Positions 7,357-13,696 of a stretch of DNA of 13,696 bases are shown in pieces. Source of the DNA: Treponema sp. UBA3870 (GTDB lineage: Bacteria; Spirochaetota; Spirochaetia; Treponematales; Treponemataceae); the NCBI GenBank assembly GCA_002392275.1, contig DGGQ01000130.1, positions 1 to 13,696 of the forward strand, given 5' to 3'. Both the position numbers and the translations under genes were made by a program. The first letter of the stretch is position 1. Each line of letters starts with the position of its first letter. The notes under the pieces are model-generated. The model was not told the DNA's origin, did no database searches, and was given only the letters and a program-made list of their open reading frames with translations.

Positions 7357-8625
7357 ATGCAATTTATTGAAGGCGGAGTTACAGCGGCAAAAGGTTTTCT
7401 GGCAAACGGCATCCTTTGTAAAATCAAGGAGAGCCGGACCACCAACGACACCGCTCTTGTCTATTCGGAAAAAATATGCAACGCGGCTGGGGTTTTCACT
7501 CAGAACCGTGTGAAGGCTGAGGCGGTCAAGCTTACAAAAAAGAATATCGCCAACGGAAAAATACAGGCCGTAATCGCCAATTCCGGGAACGCAAACTGCT
7601 GCACAGGGGAACAGGGAGCGAGGGTCGCACACAGAATGGCGGAGCTTGCGGCAAAGGAGCTTGGCATTTCCCCGGACGACGTGGTTGTCTGCTCCACAGG
7701 AGTCATCGGACAGCAGCTTCCGGTTGAAAAGATAGAGTCCAAAATCCACGAGCTTGCATCGGGCCTGAGCAAAAAGGGGCACGAGGAAGCAAGGGTCGCC
7801 ATAATGACCACGGACACACATTTCAAGGAGTGCGCCATCGAAACTGAGATTGGCGGAAAGACCGTCCGCATTGGTGCAATGTGCAAGGGCTCGGGAATGA
7901 TTCACATCAACCTGGGAACCATGCTCGCATTTATGACCACCGACTGCGCAATCACAAGCAGTATGCTGGAGAAGGCACTCAGGAAGAGCATTGAAAAGAC
8001 ATACAACTGCGTATCCGTTGACGGGGACACATCCACCAACGACACGCTCACTATTCTTGCAAACGGAATGGCGGAAAACCCGGAAATCACATGCGAGGGA
8101 AAAGACTTTGACGCGTTCTGCGAGGCTCTGGACCAAATCAACACGGTGATGGCGAAGAAAATTGCCGCCGACGGTGAGGGTGCGACCAGGCTGATTGAAT
8201 GCAACGTAAAGGGCGCGAAGGACATAAAGACTGCGAGGGGTCTTGCAAAGGCAGTAATCTCATCTTCACTCGTAAAGGCAGCAATGTTCGGATGCGACGC
8301 AAACTTCGGACGCTTCCTGTGCGCTATGGGCTACTCCGGATTCGACTTCGACCCGGAAAAGACGAGCATCTGGTTCACAAGCAAAGAAGGCTCCAGACGC
8401 TATTTCGACGAGACAAAACCGTTTTCCGTGCATGGCGAAAACAGTATCCTTGTCTACAAGGACGGAGTTCCGACCAATTTTGACGAGGACCTTGCGAAAA
8501 AAATCATGAGCGAGGAGGCCGTGGAGATTCTGGTCCAGTGCGGGGACGGTAGCGCGGAGGGAACGGCATGGGGCTGCGACCTTACATACGACTACGTAAA
8601 AATCAACGGCGACTACAGGACATAA
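7357..8625 (+). CDS. argJ: Bifunctional glutamate N-acetyltransferase / ornithine acetyltransferase
   Basis: Moves the acetyl group from N-acetylornithine to glutamate, and in bifunctional forms also uses acetyl-CoA, closing the cyclic arginine pathway in the cytoplasm. The 422-residue product has usual family length. ArgJ matures by self-cleavage before a threonine; here the site reads GSGMIHINLGTMLAF with T188 as the expected new N-terminus and nucleophile. Family motifs are present: SGNANCCTG (about 76-84), CSTGVIGQQLP (112-122), TTDTHFKE (151-158), DTSTNDT, and the C-terminal CDLTYDYVKIN...YRT. The cleavage motif differs from the common MIHPNMATML by Pro to Ile and Ala to Gly. GGGAG lies 9 nt before the ATG. 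First gene of the operon; argB starts 12 nt after its stop. Mono- or bifunctionality cannot be read from sequence; no argA is visible nearby. Confidence 0.97.
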   Translation: MQFIEGGVTAAKGFLANGILCKIKESRTTNDTALVYSEKICNAAGVFTQNRVKAEAVKLTKKNIANGKIQAVIANSGNANCCTGEQGARVAHRMAELAAKELGISPDDVVVCSTGVIGQQLPVEKIESKIHELASGLSKKGHEEARVAIMTTDTHFKECAIETEIGGKTVRIGAMCKGSGMIHINLGTMLAFMTTDCAITSSMLEKALRKSIEKTYNCVSVDGDTSTNDTLTILANGMAENPEITCEGKDFDAFCEALDQINTVMAKKIAADGEGATRLIECNVKGAKDIKTARGLAKAVISSSLVKAAMFGCDANFGRFLCAMGYSGFDFDPEKTSIWFTSKEGSRRYFDETKPFSVHGENSILVYKDGVPTNFDEDLAKKIMSEEAVEILVQCGDGSAEGTAWGCDLTYDYVKINGDYRT

Positions 8626-8637
8626 GGGGATTGTATT

Positions 8638-9546
8638 ATGGAAGAGGATATTGAAAACATGGATTCGACGGGAGTTGATCCAAGGCTCGACAATGCAAAA
8701 TGGTCCAGCGTTCTTGTTCAGGCGCTCCCCTATTTCAGGCACTGGGTCGGAAAGGTCGTAGTGGTAAAGTACGGCGGAAACGCAATGCTGAACGAGGAGC
8801 TAAAGGCCTGCGTGATGGAGGACATCGTTCTTCTTAGCACAATAGGAATCAAGGTTGTCCTTGTGCATGGTGGAGGTCCAGAAATCAACCACATGCTTGA
8901 GCGGGTCGGAAAGGAAAGCAAGTTTGTCAACGGACTCAGATATACGGACAACGAGACAATGGAGATTGTCACCATGGTCCTGACTGGGAAACTCAACAAG
9001 GACATAGTTGGTCTTCTGATTCAGAAAGGCGGAAGGGCTGTCGGTCTCAGCGGTGTTGATTCCGGTCTGATTCGCGCAAAAAAAATCGACAAGGATGGAG
9101 CTGACCTTGGGCTGGTCGGCGAGGTGACATCGGTAAACCCGGAGATTGTGCAGAAACTCCTTGACCAGAATTTTATCCCGGTGGTTTCAACCGTGGCAAT
9201 GGGCGAGACTGGCGACATGAACCGTTACAACATCAACGCGGACACTGCGGCGGCAAAAATAGCCGTGGCACTCGGGGCGGAAAAATTTGTTCAGCTGACA
9301 AATGTTCCGGGCGTTCTGAAGGATGTCAACGACCCCAAGTCACTGATTCAGAGAATCCGCATGTCCGACATAGACAAGTATATTGAGGACGGGACTATAG
9401 CCGGTGGAATGATTCCGAAAATTGAATGTTGCATGATGGCAAGACAGGGAGGAGTTCCACGCACACACATAATCGACGGAAGGGTTCCCCACTCGCTGCT
9501 GATTGAAATGTTCAGCGACAGGGGTATCGGAACAATGATTTACTAG
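8638..9546 (+). CDS. argB: Acetylglutamate kinase, arginine-sensitive type
   Basis: Phosphorylates N-acetylglutamate with ATP, the second step of the acetylated arginine route. The 302-residue product has the amino-acid kinase motifs: K44 in VKYGGNAM, HGGGPEI (77-83), R101 in LRYTDNETM, NINADTAAAKIA with D202, and K261 in AGGMIPKIE. Before the core lies a helix-forming stretch (about 22-37, containing VLVQALPYF) that matches the N-terminal helix of hexameric, arginine-inhibited kinases such as the Thermotoga enzyme; the short E. coli enzyme lacks it. Feedback inhibition by arginine is therefore expected. AGGGG sits 8 nt before the ATG at 8638. A second ATG seven codons on is possible, and the first residues look unconserved. 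It lies 12 nt after argJ and 36 nt before argD. Confidence 0.97.
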   Translation: MEEDIENMDSTGVDPRLDNAKWSSVLVQALPYFRHWVGKVVVVKYGGNAMLNEELKACVMEDIVLLSTIGIKVVLVHGGGPEINHMLERVGKESKFVNGLRYTDNETMEIVTMVLTGKLNKDIVGLLIQKGGRAVGLSGVDSGLIRAKKIDKDGADLGLVGEVTSVNPEIVQKLLDQNFIPVVSTVAMGETGDMNRYNINADTAAAKIAVALGAEKFVQLTNVPGVLKDVNDPKSLIQRIRMSDIDKYIEDGTIAGGMIPKIECCMMARQGGVPRTHIIDGRVPHSLLIEMFSDRGIGTMIY

Positions 9547-9561
9547 CGGGATTTTTCCTGC
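9546..9561 (+). other. Small stem-loop between argB and argD
   Basis: GCGGGA (9546-9551) and TCCTGC (9556-9561) pair over six positions, one of them G-U, around a TTTT loop. It begins on the last base of the argB stop codon. There is no U-run after it, so termination is unlikely. It may affect transcript processing or be chance. Confidence 0.25.
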
Positions 9562-9582
9562 GCACAAAATTTGGAGAATCTT

Positions 9583-10752
9583 ATGGGAAGCAATATAATA
9601 GTAAACAATTACGGTTCCTTCGACGTGACCTTTAAAAGCGGAAAGGGAGCCACACTTACGGATGTCAATGGAAAAAAATATATAGACTTTTTGGCTGGTA
9701 TCGCGGTCAACTGTCTGGGACACAACTACAAGCCGCTTGTCAAGGCAATCTCCAGGCAGGCAGCGAAGGAAATCCATGTCTGCAACTATTTTACAAGCGA
9801 CACAGGGAACGAGTATGCCCAGGAGCTTTTGAACGCGACAGGATTTGACGGAGTGTATTTTGGAAACAGCGGATGCGAGGCGAACGAGGCTGCAATCAAG
9901 CTGGCCAGGAAATACGGATTTCTGAACGGCGGCGCAAAAAGGAAGACCATCGTCACGCTCAAGAACTCTTTCCACGGAAGGACACTTGCGACCCTCACCG
10001 CGACAGGACAGGACAAATTCCACCCGGATGATTTTGCCCCATACCTGGACGGATTCAAGACCATAGAGGCGAACAACTGGGACGCTATCAGGACGGCATT
10101 TGATTCGACGACAGCGGCTTTCATGGTGGAGTGCGTTCAGGGCGAGGGAGGAGTAAATCTTCTTGACCCGAAATGGGTGCAGGCGGCGGCAAACGAGGCA
10201 AGAAGGGCCGGAGCAATAGTCATAGCGGACGAGGTCCAGACCGGAATGGGAAGGACGGGAAGTCTTCTTGCCAGCGAGCAGCTACAGTTCAACCCGGATG
10301 TGGTGACACTTGCCAAGGGTATTGCCGGTGGAGTCCCGATGGGTGCAATCCTTTTCAGGAGCAAGGCCAGCGGAGTTTTCAAGGCAGGCGACCACCAGTC
10401 AACTTTCGGCGGAAATCCATTGGCATGCGCGGCGGCGAGGGTTGTCCTGAAGACACTCAAAAGCCCGGACTTCCTTGCAAGGGTTACGGAAAAGGGCGAG
10501 TACATACGGTCAACAGTCAAAAGCTGGAACATTCCCATTGTCCAGGACGTAAGGGGCCTTGGTCTTATGATTGGAATACAGGTGGAAAAAGACCCCGTTG
10601 CGATTGAGAAGACATGCCTTGAAAGGGGACTTCTGTTCAGCACTGCGGGCACAAACACTCTTCGCCTTGTTCCTCCGCTCAACATCAGCAAAAAGGAAAT
10701 CGAGCAGGGGCTGGAGATACTGAAACCAGTGCTCGAAAAATATTCAAGGTAG
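9583..10752 (+). CDS. argD: Acetylornithine aminotransferase (PLP class III)
   Basis: Transfers an amino group from glutamate to N-acetylglutamate semialdehyde to give N-acetylornithine, using PLP in the cytoplasm. The 389-residue product has normal family length. Visible motifs are GNSGCEANEAAIKLAR (about 94-109, phosphate-binding region), FHGRTLATLTATGQ (from about 130), VQGEGGVN, IADEVQTGMGRTG with the pyridine-binding D216, and TLAKGIAGGVPMGA with the PLP lysine K245. HQSTFGGNPLACAAA follows. I start it at the ATG at 9583 because GGAG is 6 nt upstream; an in-frame TTG at 9571 overlaps that site. Third gene of the operon, 4 bp before the next gene. Closely related transaminases (succinylornithine, GABA) share these motifs, but the argJ-argB context decides the name. 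Confidence 0.96.
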   Translation: MGSNIIVNNYGSFDVTFKSGKGATLTDVNGKKYIDFLAGIAVNCLGHNYKPLVKAISRQAAKEIHVCNYFTSDTGNEYAQELLNATGFDGVYFGNSGCEANEAAIKLARKYGFLNGGAKRKTIVTLKNSFHGRTLATLTATGQDKFHPDDFAPYLDGFKTIEANNWDAIRTAFDSTTAAFMVECVQGEGGVNLLDPKWVQAAANEARRAGAIVIADEVQTGMGRTGSLLASEQLQFNPDVVTLAKGIAGGVPMGAILFRSKASGVFKAGDHQSTFGGNPLACAAARVVLKTLKSPDFLARVTEKGEYIRSTVKSWNIPIVQDVRGLGLMIGIQVEKDPVAIEKTCLERGLLFSTAGTNTLRLVPPLNISKKEIEQGLEILKPVLEKYSR

Positions 10753-10756
10753 AGCC

Positions 10757-12244
10757 ATGCACAAAAAAGTAGTTCTGGCGTTGTTCGTTGTGGCCATAGC
10801 GGTAATAGCGTTGATATTTCTCAGACAGAAATACTACCAGGCACCGGAAGAAAAAATAACTGCATCCCGTGTTGTTATTCCGCAGGTTGGGCGCAGCGAC
10901 TCCGACGATGACGAGAATGACCTGCTCACCCCCCAAAACGTCTCAAAGGTTCCGCTCAACATGGACGAGACACTTCTTTCCACTGTTGACATGGACTTTG
11001 ACGGCGACGGACAGGACGACCAGGTGAACGCGATAAGGGTCTCGGGGAATCCGTTCATCACGCTGATTGTGGGTCTTTTCAGTCCGCAGAAGGGTGAGTA
11101 CGAGCGCGTTGCATCAATCTCCACACCAATCCGGCAGATTTCCACATTCACGTACACGGGTCTGGATTTAACCGGGGACCACAGGAACGCACTTGTCTAC
11201 CAGGGTGTTATCGACACCGGGAAATCCGTTCTCCAGGCCTTCTTCATCACAAGGAACGAAACCGAGGTAGCCGTCACACAGATTGCGAATCTTGAGGGCG
11301 ACAACGACATATTCATAGATCAGGTGGAACGCTCCGACTCATACATCATGGCGGCCGCAAACGACCCGAGCTACTCAATCTTGGCATACTCCACCGACTC
11401 GGAGACAGGCGACGATGTTGAATCAAAATACGACTGGGATGCGGAGACACAAAAGTACAAACTCACCAGCCAGAACCGTGCAGCGACATCCAACGGCACT
11501 TCAAGGGGCGGACACCAGACAAACACGACGGACTACTATTTCTCGATGCTGGACGGACTCTGGTACAAAATCGACGGCTCCAGCGCAAAGGCAGGCTCCT
11601 CCAAGGGCATGCACTATATCTACGTGGACAAAAATCTTAAGCAGTTCCTGTTTCTGGAGGACGGACAGTACGAGCTTTATGAATTTGTACGCAGCACACC
11701 AAGGAACAGCGGAATCTACATAACGGCAAAGAATGACGAAATCACCAACTTCCAGAGGCAGATTGACATTGCATTCAGCGCATCCGACCAGTTCAAGCTG
11801 AAGATTGTAGACTACCTGTTCATTGTGTCGGAGGGTGCAGCATGGAATGGCGAGTACAAAAAGATGACCGACGCCACTTCATATCTCAAGGCCGGGGAAA
11901 ATCCAGAATACAAGTACGTTTCTTTCATTGAGAAACTTGAAAGCACAAGATGGACCACTGCGGACGGAATTGCCCTGACATTTGAAAATGGAAAATACAC
12001 AGCGGAAAGCGACGCGCACAGCGACTCAGGTTCCTACGCTGCATTGGACCAGAACGGAAAATGCTACATACAGTTCCGCTCATCAACGGAGACGCCGATT
12101 TTCCAGAAAAACTACCTGATGACAAAGCCCGACAAAAACAAGGACGACATTCTTCTGGAGCCTTACATCCTGACACCGGACCAGAGCTATCCAATGGAGA
12201 GCCACGTTATTATACTTTCCCCGTACAAGGAAGATGATGACTAG
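10757..12244 (+). CDS. Membrane-anchored pallilysin-like (TP0751-related) protein
   Basis: The 495-residue product begins with an uncleaved-looking signal anchor (about 4-22) with no lipobox cysteine, so most of it should face the periplasm or surface. A low-complexity acidic linker (47-57) follows. A loop at 80-88 (DFDGDGQDD) fits the calcium-binding pattern of FG-GAP/VCBS repeats, and DLTGDHRNALVY (137-148) looks like a second degenerate one. From about 260 to 370 it resembles remembered T. pallidum TP0751: LDGLWYKI, then FLFLEDGQYELYEF, a long beta segment, and AAWNGEYKKM, in the same order and spacing as in that lipocalin-fold laminin-binding protein. The HEXXH of TP0751 is absent. The last 110 residues form another beta-rich region starting near STRWTTADGIALTF. 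It starts 4 bp after argD (AGG about 8 nt before the ATG), so it shares the arg transcript. Adhesin function is inference. Confidence 0.72.
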   Translation: MHKKVVLALFVVAIAVIALIFLRQKYYQAPEEKITASRVVIPQVGRSDSDDDENDLLTPQNVSKVPLNMDETLLSTVDMDFDGDGQDDQVNAIRVSGNPFITLIVGLFSPQKGEYERVASISTPIRQISTFTYTGLDLTGDHRNALVYQGVIDTGKSVLQAFFITRNETEVAVTQIANLEGDNDIFIDQVERSDSYIMAAANDPSYSILAYSTDSETGDDVESKYDWDAETQKYKLTSQNRAATSNGTSRGGHQTNTTDYYFSMLDGLWYKIDGSSAKAGSSKGMHYIYVDKNLKQFLFLEDGQYELYEFVRSTPRNSGIYITAKNDEITNFQRQIDIAFSASDQFKLKIVDYLFIVSEGAAWNGEYKKMTDATSYLKAGENPEYKYVSFIEKLESTRWTTADGIALTFENGKYTAESDAHSDSGSYAALDQNGKCYIQFRSSTETPIFQKNYLMTKPDKNKDDILLEPYILTPDQSYPMESHVIILSPYKEDDD

Positions 12245-12292
12245 TTTTTTTAGGAAGCCCTGATTGATTCTGACGGGCAGAGTTTCCCAAAT

Positions 12293-12934
12293 CTACTTGA
12301 CTATGCGGATATTGTCCACAAAAATTTTCTCAATCCGACTTTGCTCATCCCCGGTGGATTTTGGAAACAGTCGCAGATAAAGTTGACGCACCGCCGAAGC
12401 ATCGGGGATTTCCATCTCGGACAGACTGATTCTCACATTCCTGTTCATTCCGGGACCAAGCTTTACTGCCTGCGACTCGCACCACAGTCCTCCAGTGTCG
12501 CTAATGGCAAGCGCAAAACCAAGCCCCTCCTCCGCCGGGTTGTATATGTCCAGATATATGTCCACGTAGCCAGTGAAGTCATTGAAAAACAGGGAAGAGC
12601 ATCCAAATGTCGCCACAGATTTTTTGTCCATGCCCGGGGCAAAGACAAGAACGCATGAATAGTCGCCCTCACTTGACCAGCGGTCGGTTGTGTCCGCATC
12701 CATGCTGATATCGTCCCCAAAATCACCGTCCAGACCGGATGCGGAAAGCCAGTAAAGCCCCTCCTCAAATCCATCAAGCACCTCGACCAGACCAACAGGC
12801 TCCGGATTGTCTATTGGAACAAATACCTCCGGCTCAAGCTCTAGCTCAGGTTCATCCTCAACAATCTCAGTTGTCTCGCATCCCGCAAAAATGAAAAGCG
12901 ATGCGGCGATTCCCATAAAAAAATTTTTTCTCAT
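12293..12934 (-). CDS. Lipoprotein with carbohydrate-binding-like beta domain
   Basis: The 213-residue product opens with a signal peptide, MRKNFFMGIAASLFIFAGC. Its lipobox FAGC makes C19 the lipidated residue of the mature protein. An acidic, proline-containing linker follows (about 20-45), which would hold the domain away from the membrane. The remaining 165 residues look like a jelly-roll carbohydrate-binding or galactose-binding-like fold: a strand pattern around VDIYLDIYNP, GLGFALAISD and NRNVRISLSEM, closing with IFVDNIRIV, a typical last strand of such domains. No catalytic motif is seen. I chose the ATG at 12934, preceded by GGAG 9 nt upstream; a TTG at 12949 is the alternative. It is convergent with the pallilysin-like gene (48-bp gap) and divergent from the esterase gene, which fits a glycan-related role. 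Sugar specificity cannot be told. Confidence 0.8.
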   Translation of the reverse strand: MRKNFFMGIAASLFIFAGCETTEIVEDEPELELEPEVFVPIDNPEPVGLVEVLDGFEEGLYWLSASGLDGDFGDDISMDADTTDRWSSEGDYSCVLVFAPGMDKKSVATFGCSSLFFNDFTGYVDIYLDIYNPAEEGLGFALAISDTGGLWCESQAVKLGPGMNRNVRISLSEMEIPDASAVRQLYLRLFPKSTGDEQSRIEKIFVDNIRIVK

Positions 12935-12970
12935 TAAGCTGGTCTCCAAATCTGTGTCTTAATTCTTCCA

Positions 12971-12985
12971 TTTATAGCCTATAAA
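12971..12985. promoter_or_regulatory. Dyad upstream of the lipoprotein gene
   Basis: TTTATAG and CTATAAA form an exact 7-bp inverted repeat around a single C, 37 bp upstream of the lipoprotein start. On the minus strand it contains TATAGG and TATAAA, and TTGATT lies 15 bp before TATAGG. It could be a -10 region, an operator, or both. No regulator is identifiable. Confidence 0.3.
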
Positions 12986-13083
12986 GTTCTTAAAAAAAAA
13001 TCAACAGACACAACACCTTGATTCAAAGCGAGCCACAAATGAAAAAGTGAATTTTTGAGGGTCCATTTATGCAAAAAAACAAG

Positions 13084-13112
13084 TTCACAAATCTTGCGTG
13101 CGGATATAGATT
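13084..13112 (+). promoter_or_regulatory. Candidate promoter for the esterase gene
   Basis: TTCACA (5 of 6 matches to the -35 consensus) is followed after 17 bp by TAGATT (4 of 6). Transcription would start near 13119, about 70 nt before the chosen start codon. If translation instead began at the upstream ATG at 13069, this site would lie inside the gene. Confidence 0.35.
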
Positions 13113-13121
13113 AAGGGAAGC

Positions 13122-13142
13122 TCGAAAATTTCAGTTTTTCGA
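13122..13142 (+). other. Inverted repeat in the esterase gene leader
   Basis: TCGAAAA (13122-13128) and TTTTCGA (13136-13142) are exact inverted repeats around a 7-nt spacer. The pair sits just after the predicted transcription start and 49 bp before the start codon. It may be an operator dyad or a short RNA hairpin; nothing shows which. Confidence 0.3.
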
Positions 13143-13191
13143 TATAACTTTGAAAATGCGACATCAAATCAACAACAAAAATGGAGGCAAC

Positions 13192-13696
13192 ATGGCTGAT
13201 TTTTCCGTGGCATCAGTTTTTTCCGACAGCTGCGTCCTGCAGAGGGACAAGGATATATGTATTTTTGGCTTTGCCGATGACGGCGAATGTGTTTCCGTAA
13301 AAATTCTGGACGGCGGAAGGACTTTTGATGAAAACAGAGGGCTGTCGATTGACGGAAAGTGGTCCGTCCATCTAAAACCAATGCCCGCGATGGAGAATCT
13401 TGTTCTGGAGATTTCCTGCAAAAATGTTGTCAAACGTTTTTCCAATGTGGCGGTTGGCGAAGTCTGGCTTGCGGGTGGACAGTCGAACATGGAATTCGAG
13501 CTGCAAAACTGCACGGAGGGTCCCGCCGAACTGGAAATGGACGAGGATCCCAACGTGAGATTTTTCGCCGCAAACAAAAAGGCATGGATGGATGAAAAAT
13601 TTTTTGAGGACGAAAAAAAATGTGCCTGGCGGATGTGGAATAGCGGCGAGAAAAAAAATTGGTCCGCGGTGGGATATTTTTTTGCAAAAAAACTTG
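13192..13696 (+). CDS. Sialate O-acetylesterase family protein (3' end outside window)
   Basis: Predicted carbohydrate esterase of the SGNH/SASA type that would remove O-acetyl groups from sialic acid or other acylated sugars. The first 168 codons are in the window and no stop is reached. The N-terminal beta domain shows the family pattern VFSDSCVLQRDKDICIFGFA (9-28). The nucleophile block is GEVWLAGGQSNMEFEL with catalytic S98 in GQSN. WSAVGYFFAKKL at the window edge is the usual next conserved element. The catalytic Asp/His near the C-terminus lie beyond the window. No signal peptide is seen, so a cytoplasmic enzyme is likely. I start at the ATG at 13192, with GGAGG ending 4 nt upstream, because family homology begins there. 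An in-frame ATG at 13069 with GAGGG 7 nt upstream would add 41 unrelated residues. Divergent from the carbohydrate-binding-like lipoprotein. Confidence 0.9.
   Translation, partial: MADFSVASVFSDSCVLQRDKDICIFGFADDGECVSVKILDGGRTFDENRGLSIDGKWSVHLKPMPAMENLVLEISCKNVVKRFSNVAVGEVWLAGGQSNMEFELQNCTEGPAELEMDEDPNVRFFAANKKAWMDEKFFEDEKKCAWRMWNSGEKKNWSAVGYFFAKKL

Noticed and set aside
7348..8136. 262-codon open frame antisense to argJ
   Set aside because: argJ is certain on the other strand with all family motifs; the antisense product shows no family features.
12245..12292. Possible terminator between the convergent genes (GCCC/GGGC pair, T-run just after the stop)
   Set aside because: The stem has only four strong pairs and the T-run precedes it, so it does not form a proper intrinsic terminator on either strand.

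Overview
The window looks like a chromosomal stretch from a spirochaete close to Treponema, probably a free-living or gut-associated member rather than a reduced pathogen. Three things point there: a protein resembling the treponemal pallilysin (TP0751) family, a class III adenylate cyclase gene overlapping a coiled-coil membrane protein gene, and AT-rich intergenic stem-loop repeats between genes of moderate GC. It also carries arginine biosynthesis genes, which the host-restricted treponemes lack. The assignment rests on gene content and remembered family sequences, not on a database search.

Layout. Positions 1-84 hold the edge of an AT-rich stem-loop repeat. Positions 85-4019 (minus strand) form a two-gene operon: a membrane-bound class III adenylate cyclase with an extracytoplasmic sensor region (first gene), then, overlapping its 3' end, a single-pass membrane protein with a very long coiled coil. 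At 4020-4145 lies a compact divergent promoter region whose two -10 boxes share one 10-bp palindrome. On the plus strand follow murJ (lipid II flippase, 4146-5870) and an M24 Xaa-Pro-type metallopeptidase (5942-7123).

Positions 7124-7356 are a 233-bp gene-free stretch with a good promoter followed by three successive stem-loops and nested direct and inverted repeats. It forms the leader of an arginine operon: argJ (7357-8625), argB (8638-9546), argD (9583-10752). The fourth gene, 4 bp after argD, is not an arginine gene; it encodes a membrane-anchored protein with a calcium-loop motif and a pallilysin-like region. ArgJ, ArgB and ArgD cover the acetylated steps from glutamate to ornithine except ArgC, with ArgJ recycling the acetyl group; argC, argF, argG, argH and argR are not here. 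ArgB has the N-terminal helix typical of arginine-inhibited enzymes, so end-product feedback is expected at that step.

On the right, a minus-strand lipoprotein with a carbohydrate-binding-like beta domain (12293-12934) faces away from a sialate O-acetylesterase-family gene (13192 to beyond the window end). The 257 bp between them hold a candidate promoter and two small dyads, so these two genes may serve glycan use.

The most unusual items are the repeat-built leader of the arg operon with a second copy at the left edge, the pallilysin-like gene attached to the arg operon, the missing adenine-recognition lysine in the cyclase, and the symmetric divergent promoter.
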